This document shows positions 51,501-56,344 of a DNA stretch of 64,000 nt, piece after piece (position 1 is the first letter of the stretch; every line of letters begins with the position of its first letter). Made by a program: the position numbers and the translations under genes. The stretch covers positions 3,770,923 through 3,834,922 of the forward strand of contig OY848922.1 in NCBI GenBank assembly GCA_963693285.1, written 5' to 3'. Source of the stretch: Xestospongia muta (lineage: Eukaryota > Porifera > Demospongiae > Haplosclerida > Petrosiidae). The notes beneath the pieces are model-generated. The model saw nothing but the letters and a program-made list of their open reading frames with translations. It ran no database searches and was not told the DNA's origin.

Positions 51501-52063
51501 TCATATATGTAGACAAGAACTCTTATCATAAGACAATATCATCTCTGAATAGTACTATATTGTGACACACTTACATACCTCATCTTGAGCATTGACATTT
51601 GCTCCTTTTTGTATAGCTACTTTCACACTTTCTAGTTGTCCATCTCTAGCAGACCATATCAGTTCATTATCCTAACAAAGATATCAAAGTTAATAAATGT
51701 AATATTACACATAAACAAGATCATATACAACATAATTTATAATACAGTAGACATAATATTATAGAAGACATACTATAACAAGAGTACAGTAACTACTAAT
51801 ATAGTACATTGTACTAAGTATATGGACATGACCTATATACAAACTATAGGGTCAAGTACATACGTTACTTATATTAGATCAGATAACCTAAAGTAATCCA
51901 CCAGGTCATCTTTAGTTTAGATAGAGAGAATATCTTGAATCTGGTAGGATTACTGAGTGGGCTGGACAAAGCTGACCTATCTTATTAAGTGATAATGAAC
52001 GAGTTCTTTATTTTAGTCTATTTAGTACACTTTATAAGTACTTACCAATTCATCCTGATCCAT
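12010..52063 (-). CDS. Ankyrin-ROC-COR-Death-Death signalling protein (19-exon gene, 1351 aa)
   Basis: Minus-strand gene I assembled by joining 19 exons: 52063-52046, 51671-51579, 50075-49977, 47099-47001, 40542-40441, 36207-36109, 30425-30327, 29328-29230, 25872-25774, 24775-24677, 23475-23377, 16624-16552, 15805-13977, 13856-13412, 13358-13323, 13117-13064, 13018-12764, 12568-12497, 12296-12010. All junctions are GT-AG, phases agree, and the sum is 4056 nt. Seen: ankyrin repeats (about residues 7-359), P-loop GPPCVGKT (385-392), DSGGQ (605-609), TCYDK (695-699), COR-like region (about 770-969), conserved C-terminal region (970-1117), Death domains (about 1150-1232 and 1260-1340). There is no signal peptide or membrane segment, so it is probably cytosolic. 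Known: DAPK1 carries ankyrin-ROC-COR-Death after its kinase. Inferred: a GTP-dependent scaffold that recruits Death-domain partners. No kinase exon was found upstream. Exon membership rests on sequence only, so extra or skipped exons are possible. Confidence 0.85.
12497..12568 (-). CDS. Exon 18: linker between the Death domains
   Basis: A 72-nt phase 1-1 exon, rich in Ser, Thr and Glu (STATPYISSSEAETRDHIT), with acceptor TTTAG and donor GTAAGT. It separates the two Death domains and could be skipped in frame. Confidence 0.68.
12764..13018 (-). CDS. Exon 17: Death domain 1
   Basis: A 255-nt phase 1-1 exon that carries one whole Death-fold domain (residues about 1150-1232). The conserved core is VNDWEILGIHLGI, followed by an RKDMLVTWLKRG helix and a REDFIEALKAIGQLRIVQEI helix, in the spacing usual for Death domains. 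A likely protein-protein interaction module. Confidence 0.87.
13064..13117 (-). CDS. Exon 16: 54-nt linker exon
   Basis: Phase 1-1 mini-exon encoding EDEIAVISVTSNLPNGPL between CTAG and GTAATG. It leads directly into the first Death domain and could be skipped in frame. Confidence 0.6.
13323..13358 (-). CDS. Exon 15: 36-nt linker exon
   Basis: Phase 1-1 mini-exon reading DPANTSKNAIEKG-type linker sequence, with acceptor ATCAG and donor GTAACG. It could be skipped without shifting the frame. Support comes only from splice signals and phase. Confidence 0.6.
13412..13856 (-). CDS. Exon 14: conserved region C-terminal to COR
   Basis: A 445-nt exon, in phase 0 and out phase 1 (residues 970-1117). 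It opens GVFTAVVVALVDR and ends CWLIG. I do not recognise a named domain. It has mixed beta-type hydrophobic patterns and an RQLRYAVLLYSEDLFGSVL segment. The same region survives in the pseudogene near 2.7-3.1 kb, so it belongs to the family architecture. Confidence 0.84.
13977..15805 (-). CDS. Exon 13: Roc-like GTPase and COR-like region
   Basis: A long exon of 1829 nt covering residues 360-969. The GTPase shows a P-loop GPPCVGKT, a switch-I-like HNSTALATRP, DSGGQ (G3) and IIGTCYDK (G4, TxxD type as in Roc domains). Between switch I and G3 lies about 150 residues rich in Ser, Thr, Asp and Glu, probably a disordered insertion. After the GTPase comes a COR-like stretch with PIPVRWYMFELRL, a winged-helix-like HGIGVSLSMDGNDVLNFLSH and NPQYLLDMLSALI. 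The exon ends VVPQ just before GTGAGT. A nucleotide role is inferred from intact motifs; activity is unproven. Confidence 0.88.
16552..16624 (-). CDS. Exon 12: terminal half ankyrin repeat
   Basis: Seventy-three nt, in phase 0 and out phase 1. It reads DGKTPAELAQSVGYRDIAKL then IMDE. This is a C-terminal ankyrin cap. The phase switch here joins the phase-0 ankyrin exons to the GTPase exon, whose first two bases complete an alanine codon. Confidence 0.86.
16690..16727. repeat. TA microsatellite
   Basis: Interrupted TA run beside exon 12. Confidence 0.9.
16745..17705. repeat. Intron-derived repeat in intron 11
   Basis: Close copy of 5000-5800, with shared blocks such as AATGATATTATTATAAA and GCACATAATATTTCCTC. 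No gene is seen. It sits between a TA microsatellite and the piggyBac relic. Confidence 0.65.
17830..17957 (+). mobile_element. End fragment of the CCGTAGTTCCC-type MITE
   Basis: Contains GTGGGCGCTTACATAGAGG and ends GGGGAACTACGGTA, the terminal sequence also seen in inverted form at 38957. Only the right end is present; it abuts the piggyBac relic. Confidence 0.55.
17960..20480 (-). pseudogene. piggyBac transposase relic with nested insertion
   Basis: A 308-codon open frame (20480-19554) holds an Asp/Glu-rich N-terminus and the start of the piggyBac domain: FFDKLVTPEITEEMVDKTN, HYPKLEDYRAQYWP, GEPGYDPLYKIYPLI and GGEFSIDEAIVSSKAE. A frameshift follows, then PKKPNKWGLKAFSLADSKTG. After the nested element (18687-19437) come FNLGDNKTVTHV, YMNNYYIRPSLFVDM (18550), a FMGGVDKSGQLLSYY motif (18230) and KWYKRATFHLIDLAVY (18150). 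The parts of a piggyBac transposase are thus nearly all present but broken. It sits in intron 11 of the main gene, same strand. Confidence 0.82.
18687..19437. mobile_element. Harbinger-type element inserted in piggyBac
   Basis: 751 bp with inverted ends TACTGCGTTTAC and TACTGCATTTAC, flanked by TAA on both sides (18684-18686 and 19438-19440). The forward strand near 19212-19280 reads PLSVEERVAVTLWFLATPGEY, resembling the start of the HARBI1/PIF transposase. The 3-bp TWA target duplication agrees with PIF/Harbinger. No full transposase, so non-autonomous. Confidence 0.75.
20625..21330. repeat. Intron-derived repeat
   Basis: Left part matches 17290-17560 and 5495-5650. Right part (20930-21130) matches 28530-28730, 33085-33290 and 35280-35560. 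No gene seen. Confidence 0.55.
21330..23370. other. Intron 11, left part: no gene seen
   Basis: AT-rich intron of the main gene. 21766-21860 matches 25138-25240. 22290-22640 matches 33740-34080. 22650-23290 matches 34130-34500 and the flank of exon 10. Short forward open frames (21503, 22457) have no recognisable product. Confidence 0.6.
23377..23475 (-). CDS. Exon 11: ankyrin repeat 10
   Basis: Thirty-three codons, phase 0-0, opening NGRTALHIAAYNNHPEI and closing ILISNGADITVVDK. A canonical repeat. The intron to exon 12 is about 6.7 kb and holds the piggyBac-Harbinger nest. Confidence 0.87.
24410..24455. repeat. TA microsatellite (copy 1)
   Basis: About 20 TA units, repeated at 28966-29008 in the duplication. 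Confidence 0.9.
24677..24775 (-). CDS. Exon 10: ankyrin repeat 9
   Basis: Thirty-three codons, phase 0-0, opening DGDNALLIAAYKNHPEIL and closing ILITNGADITVVDK. It is the partner of exon 8 in the first copy of the duplication. DNALL replaces the usual TALH. Confidence 0.87.
25774..25872 (-). CDS. Exon 9: ankyrin repeat 8
   Basis: Thirty-three codons, phase 0-0, opening DGNTPLMLACMKGHLKVAEF and closing LLEQGADMTVINK. A canonical repeat. It is the partner of exon 7 in the first copy of the duplication. Confidence 0.87.
27150..27620 (+). pseudogene. Ty3/gypsy gag relic (copy 1)
   Basis: The forward frame shows gag-like sequence: NGIEDAGRKQSIYLSAVGPI then TYKLFTNHIA, and near 27500 VNIAHHCNF. 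These match the conserved core of Ty3/gypsy Gag (GxExxGRxxAxLLSAVGxxTYxLL). Many stops. Lies antisense in intron 8. Confidence 0.65.
27705..28020. other. CpG-rich islet in intron (copy 1)
   Basis: Stands out from AT-rich surroundings: CGTGCGGATCTCTTTCGG, ACACGCGTAGGCGGAC and TCGTACGAGCGGC. The CpG density is far above the rest of the intron. Could be a young insertion or an internal promoter. Confidence 0.45.
28190..28481 (-). repeat. 33-bp coding-type minisatellite (copy 1)
   Basis: About six clear 33-bp units plus worn ones. On the minus strand each reads VESKGHNESEH-like. Because the unit is a multiple of three without stops, several frames on both strands stay open. The array ends at a good donor (AAAGGTGAGA, about 28251-28260). 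It lies in the sense orientation of the main gene between exons 8 and 9. No convincing acceptor was seen, so I do not call it an exon. Confidence 0.8.
28966..29008. repeat. TA microsatellite (copy 2)
   Basis: Counterpart of 24410-24455 in the second duplication copy. Confidence 0.9.
29230..29328 (-). CDS. Exon 8: ankyrin repeat 7 (new copy)
   Basis: Thirty-three codons, phase 0-0, opening DGDNALLIAAYKNHPEI and closing ILITNGADITVVDK. It sits in the second copy of the 4.55-kb duplication. It differs from exon 10 by one residue (isoleucine against leucine in the second helix). Confidence 0.86.
30327..30425 (-). CDS. Exon 7: ankyrin repeat 6 (new copy)
   Basis: Thirty-three codons, phase 0-0, acceptor TTTAG and donor GTGAGA. 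It opens DGNTPLMLACMKGHLKVAEF. It lies in the second copy of the 4.55-kb duplication and differs from exon 9 by a GGG to GAG change, so the loop reads EQEADM where the family glycine is expected. Confidence 0.85.
31703..32170 (+). pseudogene. Ty3/gypsy gag relic (copy 2)
   Basis: Duplicate of 27150-27620 in the second 4.55-kb copy, with a few substitutions. Confidence 0.65.
32258..32575. other. CpG-rich islet in intron (copy 2)
   Basis: Near-identical duplicate of 27705-28020. Confidence 0.45.
32743..33034 (-). repeat. 33-bp coding-type minisatellite (copy 2)
   Basis: Same array in the second duplication copy, between exons 6 and 7, with the same number of units and the same reading frame. 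Confidence 0.8.
33320..36100. other. Intron 6: no gene seen
   Basis: Made of older copies of the local intron repeats: 33740-34080 like 22290-22640; 34130-34500 like 22650-23000; 35280-35560 like 28530-28740; 35690-36060 like 24210-24660. Open frames in it (33875, 34200, 34550, 35261) look accidental. Confidence 0.55.
36109..36207 (-). CDS. Exon 6: ankyrin repeat 5
   Basis: Thirty-three codons, phase 0-0. It opens DGHTALHIAATNSNPDI and closes ILITNGANITVVDK. Flanking intron bases are very close to those of exons 8, 10 and 11, showing duplication of exon plus intron. Confidence 0.87.
36515..36775 (+). pseudogene. Ty3/gypsy pol fragment
   Basis: Matches 41705-41960: the protease end (GPNLLRRDWL, here broken), the linker FSRYSDIFQNELGTIKAV and the start of reverse transcriptase. 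It ends abruptly where hAT sequence begins. Confidence 0.65.
36850..37395 (+). pseudogene. hAT-type transposase fragment
   Basis: Forward frames give FIGLYHVDDIKMDTIVAVLK, CRIQCYDSAPNMKKAAAKI, KALYLHCYDNSLNLAVSDTI and ELTPHVPGLCTFCPTHWVVR. This is the conserved core of zinc-finger MYM/DUF4371-like hAT transposases (QCYDGAxNM, HCxxHxLNLA). Several stops and shifts. Confidence 0.75.
37694..38350. mobile_element. MITE with HIRAN-like fragment
   Basis: Begins TACCGTAGTTC and ends GGGAATAATGGTA, imperfect inverted ends. Inside, the forward frame reads NPHDRFTVAVMKGKLIVGHI then PKEISKIY, a stop, FFLHKGG. This is the HIRAN-type pattern (NPxDxxAVxV, VGHIPxxIS). It is the least damaged copy of the domain here. 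Confidence 0.65.
38402..38466. repeat. TA microsatellite
   Basis: About 30 uninterrupted TA units. Creates an artificial Tyr-Ile open frame. Confidence 0.95.
38957..39465. mobile_element. MITE, second copy
   Basis: Inverted ends CCGTAGTTCCC and CTGTCGTTCCC (as read inward), each bordered by TA or TATA. Carries a shortened HIRAN-like piece (39110-39260). Confidence 0.65.
39534..39595. repeat. TA and GTAT microsatellite
   Basis: TA run followed by GTAT units. Confidence 0.9.
39720..40310 (-). pseudogene. piggyBac transposase relic, internally deleted
   Basis: A close relative of the 20.4-kb copy: EYYVSNDFDVETEIVDGMEI near 40230-40300, a deletion, then FLNYWKKRC and IYYPKLEDYCGQY (40000-40110), ending near the region of SIDEAIVSSKAE (39770). 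Frames broken. Confidence 0.75.
40441..40542 (-). CDS. Exon 5: ankyrin repeat 4
   Basis: Thirty-four codons (102 nt), phase 0-0, one codon longer at the 5' end than its relatives. It opens YYGRTALHWAAIKNHPEI and closes ILISNGADITVVDK. It is the most upstream member of the group whose exon and intron flanks are alike (exons 5, 6, 8, 10 and 11). Confidence 0.85.
40846..42185 (+). pseudogene. Ty3/gypsy gag-protease-RT relic
   Basis: Forward strand: gag end (LQQPGERVAVYS; MLRDRLVGDI; EPILTLKRALELVLAM), a CCHC-type knuckle (CHGCKKKGHLIRCC, 41339-41380), a retropepsin-like stretch with NTGALVSVM where the active DTG has become NTG, WKTYTGEMIKVVVNHQGD, GPNLLRRDWL, and the reverse transcriptase start (EFADWVAPIISVL). 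Stops and shifts throughout. Lies antisense in intron 4. Confidence 0.8.
42190..43340. other. Intron 4 section: no gene seen
   Basis: AT-rich. 42288-42360 belongs to the small repeat also at 21766, 25138 and 29693. Nothing protein-like. Confidence 0.6.
43353..43630 (-). pseudogene. piggyBac C-terminal relic
   Basis: The minus strand reads YFSIDLAITNAYIFHCLLSE and FHLNLATKLISLYN, matching the piggyBac tail (FFHLxDxAxxNAYI, FRxxLAxxLI). Likely the missing 3' end of the 45.2-46.4 kb relic, cut off by the pogo insertion. Confidence 0.65.
44039..45115 (-). pseudogene. pogo-type transposase relic
   Basis: On the minus strand: a CENP-B-like DNA-binding helix (EEQVHAEFRQLRRRGIKIKG then WWFKNSAKQIFNEQYPG; 44690-44810), DGWFAGFKKS (44660), then a DDE_1 domain (NVDQTPLPFSF with the first Asp; KSVWVRAASSGLDKRQCTVQ; LFADGVSRVKPLVIFKGK; 44280-44500). 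Stops lie between the parts. The pogo/Jerky-like family (Tc1-mariner superfamily). It lies within a piggyBac relic. Confidence 0.8.
45150..46372 (-). pseudogene. piggyBac transposase relic
   Basis: On the minus strand: N-terminus with an acidic stretch then Arg-Gly repeats (46372-46118), PSGQSPEDCFSLFFFDALWQ (45970), TIDEMKGF (45810), then a 181-codon frame with AIDESVIAFTGRVSFRQYL, GKPTPWGIKALVLADS, YDVYLDRFCNSPLIATEL (45231-45776). A frameshift leads to SNRKELPSALNQKRPRG (45330). The Asp of the second catalytic motif (YDVYLDRF) is kept. Damaged by stops and shifts. Confidence 0.82.
46551..46672. repeat. Three phased palindromes and TTAA at piggyBac end
   Basis: GTCACAATTTCGTGAC (46551), GTCACAAATTTGTGTC (46594) and GTCACAAATTTGTGAC (46637), spaced exactly 43 bases, then CCTGTAAGGGTTAA. 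TTAA at 46669-46672 is the piggyBac target. Inward from it the sequence CCCTTACAGG is a plausible terminal repeat of the relic at 45-46 kb. Confidence 0.7.
47001..47099 (-). CDS. Exon 4: ankyrin repeat 3
   Basis: Thirty-three codons, phase 0-0, acceptor TGTAG and donor GTCAGT. Motifs are AAAQYGHTDVVALLLQHGVN then IHHTDK. The consensus TPL is SLV here. A 6.4-kb intron full of transposon relics separates it from the next exon. Confidence 0.83.
47100..49970. other. Intron 3: no gene seen
   Basis: AT-rich intron. 48550-49080 is somewhat richer in GC, with a G10 run (48561-48571), TGACGTCA (48589-48596), and CCACACCC and GGTGTGGTC at opposite ends, possibly an unclassified insertion. The 47571 open frame has no clear identity. 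Confidence 0.5.
49977..50075 (-). CDS. Exon 3: ankyrin repeat 2
   Basis: Thirty-three codons, phase 0-0, acceptor TGTAG and donor GTAAGT. It reads KRTSIWYASRDGYTDIVQYL then an NADPTIPDI loop. The usual TPLH opening is replaced by TSIWY, so this is a diverged repeat. The helix 2 pattern (DIVQYLL) and loop are clear. Confidence 0.82.
50080..51575. other. Intron 2: no gene seen
   Basis: AT-rich, nothing protein-like or repeated recognised. Confidence 0.55.
51579..51671 (-). CDS. Exon 2: ankyrin repeat 1 (capping type)
   Basis: Thirty-one codons, phase 0-0, acceptor TTAG and donor GTATGT. The translation has the capping-repeat look: ELIWSARDGQLESVKVAI followed by a GANVNAQDE loop. It is shorter than the 33-codon repeats because it lacks the usual GxTPL opening, which is common for a first ankyrin repeat. 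Confidence 0.82.
52046..52063 (-). CDS. Exon 1: start codon, MDQDEL
   Basis: The first coding exon holds six codons and ends in a strong donor (TTG, then GTAAGT), phase 0. The ATG is followed in the spliced frame by an ankyrin-type exon, and the upstream side looks like promoter sequence. This makes it the natural start. An in-frame upstream extension cannot be excluded. Confidence 0.72.
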
Positions 52064-52200
52064 TTCAAAACAGGGAAAAAAAAGGACCACACCCAAGTTA
52101 TAGAGGTGTGGTTATGACGTAATGGGTGTGGTGTTATGACTGTATCTGCTGGTCGTGTCGTATAATGTTGTCTGTTAATTTATATAATCCTTACAGAGAA
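52064..52200 (-). promoter_or_regulatory. Candidate promoter of the ankyrin-ROC-Death gene
   Basis: Immediately upstream of the ATG are three CACACCC-type boxes (52085-52135) in both orientations and a TGACGTAA CRE-like site (about 52114-52121). The region is richer in GC than its surroundings. The next forward-strand exon candidate starts at 52197, so the region could act in both directions. The motifs are seen; promoter function is inferred. Confidence 0.4.
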
Positions 52201-52750
52201 CACAAGCTCAACTTACTAAGCAGGCTCAGATTCAACAAATTGTAATTACAAGAGGACAAAATGCTCGGTTAGTTCTATTGATATCAATGTATAGAATTAT
52301 TAACCCTTATGGTCATCCAAGTGGGTGAGGGTTTATTACTTATTTTATATCTCTGTCTCAATGTGTCTGTCTATTCTAAAAGCACATACAATGTAGTAGA
52401 GTTTATCATTCCCAAGAAATTACTCTATTTACAATACGCAATTATAGACATTTTCAACATAGGATTTTTTATAAAAATGCTTCCTTCTCAAGTTATTTGA
52501 ATTTTAGTTGTCTTTTTCTGATAAGATCTCATTGCCACACCCATTTTATAAATATTGTAATTATAATTGTCACGTGATCATTATATTATACACTAACTGT
52601 GATTATAATAATACATTGTATTACATGTTACTAGAGATACAGCTCAAACAAGAACAAATGGATGGATTACTAAAATCTACCTTACAAGGAAAGTTACAAC
52701 AACATCTTATGATAGTCATCATATTATACTATCTCTTGTTTTTCCATCAG
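52197..52750 (+). CDS. Two candidate exons, possible F5/8C (discoidin)-like fragment
   Basis: Exon candidates 52197-52267 (acceptor TTACAG, donor GTTAGT) and 52635-52750 (acceptor CTAG, donor GTCAGT) join in phase. The product includes QIQQIVITRGQNA then RDTAQTRTNGWITKIYLT, reminiscent of the middle of discoidin domains (ITGIxTQG ... WVTxYxLxYS). No start or further exons were found. It lies only 134 bases from the start of the main gene, on the other strand. May be a gene fragment. Confidence 0.3.
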
Positions 52751-52759
52751 GTCAGTTTG

Positions 52760-54400
52760 GACAGCCCCATCTGACAATTCCATGTCGTTTTATTGTTATA
52801 AAATACATTATACGTCATATGTCTTCATACGTTTCCATAGGAACCTCAAAATGATAAATAAAATAGTAAGTAAAGTAGCTATCCAAACTCCACACACTTA
52901 ATGTCATTGACTACAACTCATCAATATTCCAAATGACAAATTGTATACCATGATTTATTGGTAACCGCTGAAATTTGGCAAATTTCAAAAAATTGCCAAA
53001 TTAAATAACAATAAAAATTCATGACATAGTCACCATGCACACAGTTTTGTACACATGGTAGCCTCTAACAACAAAATCAAACCTGAACTCCATTTTATTT
53101 CATTAAAATGGGTATGCAGCAAGACATGGCCAAAATTTGTTAAATTTAATCTCACCAATTATAAAATTTTACAATTTTGCCAAATTATATCAACGCCAAT
53201 AATTCACAGGTTACGGTCATCTGTATACTATAAAGGGACTTTGTAAATGATTGTGATGACAATGTATCCTACATTACTGTTGATATATAAGACTAACTGA
53301 TCTGTCATTCAATAGTATGTAGTGTACACAGTCAACACTTCATTTATTCTTTCAGAAAAGATGAGGTTTGTTTATTACCTTTAACTACCTTATACTAAAC
53401 TCCTCTGTTCATAATATGTAGTGATTATTCCTGTTAAAAGTATAAATTATATCTCACATACACATCTATGTACCTTTGATATGTAAATTTTGTTCAACAT
53501 GATCATGATATAAACAATTCACTTATCAATGTAGTAATACATAGGGTCAGACCTATACATGTTTTAGAAAGGAGGTTTTATTTTCTACACATATAATAAT
53601 ATCACTAAACATTACATAGTGTGATCAGAATACATTAGTCTGTTTGATCAAACCTCTGTTACAATCATTGTGTTTTATCTTTAAAGTAACATGCATTGCC
53701 GTGACAACCATTACATTGAATTGCCTTTGCTTTTCATGATCAGTTCATTGTCATGTCACTATAAAGAGAGATAAACTAAATTTACAACTAATTCTGTATA
53801 TAATGAGGATATAGTGAAGGACATAACTTACTACACACACCAGTCTAGTGTGAGTACATGTACATATATTATATCAGTATTGTTCTTATATTGTGTACAG
53901 TTGACATAATAAATTAACCACAAACACTCTAATAATTATCCATATAAGGACAAAATAAACAAGTAATGTTATCAACTATAAAAACTACTATGTCAATTTA
54001 TCTATTTATATTACTATCATTAGTTCATCAATGTATCCTATATATCTTATTCCTTATGACTTCACTCTCTACTTTGTCATCTATTCCATTAAGTCATACA
54101 TCTACATGTATCTATGAGTCCTTCATTCATTAATTGATACATTCATTATCTAGTTATACATTAAATACATTAATATGACAAGATGTATATACAGTAATTG
54201 ATATACACATCAAATTAAATTAATGAGATATGTGGATATCATATATAGTGAGAGTGGTCACATAAATGTGCTCAAGAGATAGATTCACCCTCTAAACAAA
54301 ATTTATCCAAGGCTAACATTAGAGGCTGTCCTTCCCATTGAATCATAAAAGTTAAATTGATTGTAATTTTGATTATGAAACTTTTTAAGGAATTAATCCA
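52760..54400. other. No gene seen
   Basis: AT-rich. A tiny exon-like piece (TTTCAG, GAAAAGATGAG-type bases, GTTTGT near 53355-53370) cannot be judged alone. Confidence 0.5.
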
Positions 54401-54413
54401 TTACAATGTATGG

Positions 54414-54416
<3 letters not shown>

Positions 54417-54443
<27 letters not shown>
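54417..54443. repeat. CT microsatellite
   Basis: About 13 CT units. Confidence 0.95.
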
Positions 54444-54447
<4 letters not shown>

Positions 54448-54599
54448 GGAGAAAGATCAATTAGTTGATCGTATTGAACTGTTCAAATTGCATCACATCA
54501 CTAAATGGTAGTCACCTTGTAGTACATAGTTACAATACCAATACCACAGTCAGTACTTCAATGTGCATGAATGTAGATGTTCATACATACAATAATTTA

Positions 54600-55480
54600 T
54601 ACATTTGTTGTAGTACTGCTTCACAATATACACCAGAGATTTCACCTTTTTCTCAGTGTTAGAAAGTATAGGAATCCTGATTGAATGGGTTATTGAAAAC
54701 ATACCTGTTAAACAAATCAACATCAAATGTCTTCTAATAGATAACAAACCTGTTGGACGTAATCAAAACTATAGTGAGTTGTGATGTTCAGTGGAATGAC
54801 TCATTATGTGAGTGGAAGAGAAAGGTATTTTTCACAGTAAAGTATGTCTTTAAATGATAGTTGTCCCTTTTTCAAACTTTACTTTGATAATTTTGTTCTG
54901 TCAGTACAGCCTCCAATTGATCCCTTGGTTTTTGCAAGGTCTAGAATAGAGATCAGGTACCAGAATCCTAATGTTACTAAGAACTAGCACTGTACTTTAG
55001 GACAACGTTGTACCTTTATATTGTATGTATACTTAGACTGTATATGATACTTGTCTATTCTGTTATATCAGAGGGTAATTTACCAGTGCATGACTCTGTA
55101 GTGGAATGTTCATACTTCTTGCAATTGTAGTACTGTTTTTCTGGTACAATTGTAGTACTGTTTTTCTGGTAACATAAATCTAACAAGCACTATAAAGGGA
55201 TGCTCTCATAATAAAGTCTGTTGGTTGTTGTCTTAGTAGGTCATATGTTGTTCATGATATATAGCTCATATCTACTTGAGAGTAAAAGTTGTAAAACCAT
55301 ATGCCCATATAAAGGTATTCTACCTACAAAGAGATACAAGTAATCCCTTCTCATTTTTGTACTTAGTAATAAAATACCATTATACTTAGCATTATTCTGA
55401 ATTAAAATAAACAGAATGTCATACATTTTAATGACTAAAAGCATTGGCTGGGTTTCATCCTTTGTGTTCATGTTTTCTAT
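54600..55480. repeat. Diverged dispersed duplication, copy 1
   Basis: Shares ordered blocks with 58850-59575, e.g. AACAAATCAACATCAAATGT (54713 and 58973) and AAAACTATAGTGAG. On the minus strand a short frame (54950-54885) reads KPRDQLEAVLTEQNYQSKV after a CTAG acceptor. Confidence 0.65.
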
Positions 55481-55874
55481 ATCAATAAAAACGTATCAAT
55501 TGTGTCATGTTTGTTAACAAACATTGTTATATTCCATTCTTTATGTAGCTGTCACTGATAGCATCTAGCGAAATCTTTTTATCCCGTGATTAAATTGATA
55601 CTATTCTGGCAAATCTAGTAAGATATAGAATGTATTGATTCTGTTTTAATTATTTCATTGTACCTTTACTCCATGATTATTGAAAGTACTTTATGGCTTA
55701 TTTTGTTCCTTAGGAACACATCTCCAACCTGTGTCACTTCTTTAATATTAATATAACCAGTAGTTGTGTCATGACTATGACATTGAGTTCATCTTTAGAC
55801 AATTCAGTCATATCATCTTTGATATTTTCAAGGTATTTTCAATTAAATATTGTAGCACATTCCTTTATACTCAC

Positions 55875-56012
55875 AGCTGTTTCTATAAACGTTTTCATGA
55901 ATAATATGTTTTCTTTCATCTGTTAATCTGTCCTCATTTCTCTCTTCATCTGTTTCATTTATCTCAGATGGACTGGTATTTGTAGCAATAATTGGAGGAA
56001 CTATAAGTGGTT
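55875..56012 (-). CDS. Candidate phase 1-1 exon, acidic tail with tyrosine
   Basis: 138 nt between acceptor CCTCACAG and donor GTGAGT on the minus strand, open throughout. It reads EPLIVPPIIATNTSPSEINE, then a charged stretch, then HENVYRNS. The composition is like a cytoplasmic receptor tail with one tyrosine site. Upstream exons were not found. Unknown gene. Confidence 0.35.
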
Positions 56013-56344
56013 CTGTGAGGATATATATCAAAGCAGTCAACAATTATTTAGATGATACTGATAATTCATCATCTTCAAATTCTTCTAAGTGAATTGATTT
56101 TTCATTCCATCATCATACTCCTTCTTGTCATTTTTGTCATTAGTTTCTTTTTTAATTTTATTATTTGCGATAAAATTAAAACAGTGCTCCTCTCTATGTC
56201 CTTCTTTTACCTTCTAGAAATATTGTTGTTATCAAGGCACTTGTCAAATAAAGTTATATGTCTATCTTGGTTGTCAGTTGGTTGTACAGCAATGTTAGGA
56301 AGACAAGCTATTCTCTATGTACTGCTGATATATAGATAGTAGAA

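Noticed and set aside
56052..56339. Hydrophobic 95-codon forward frame, possible membrane protein
   Set aside because: AT-rich, Leu/Ile-biased sequence with no splice context, homologous copy or family motif that I can recognise.
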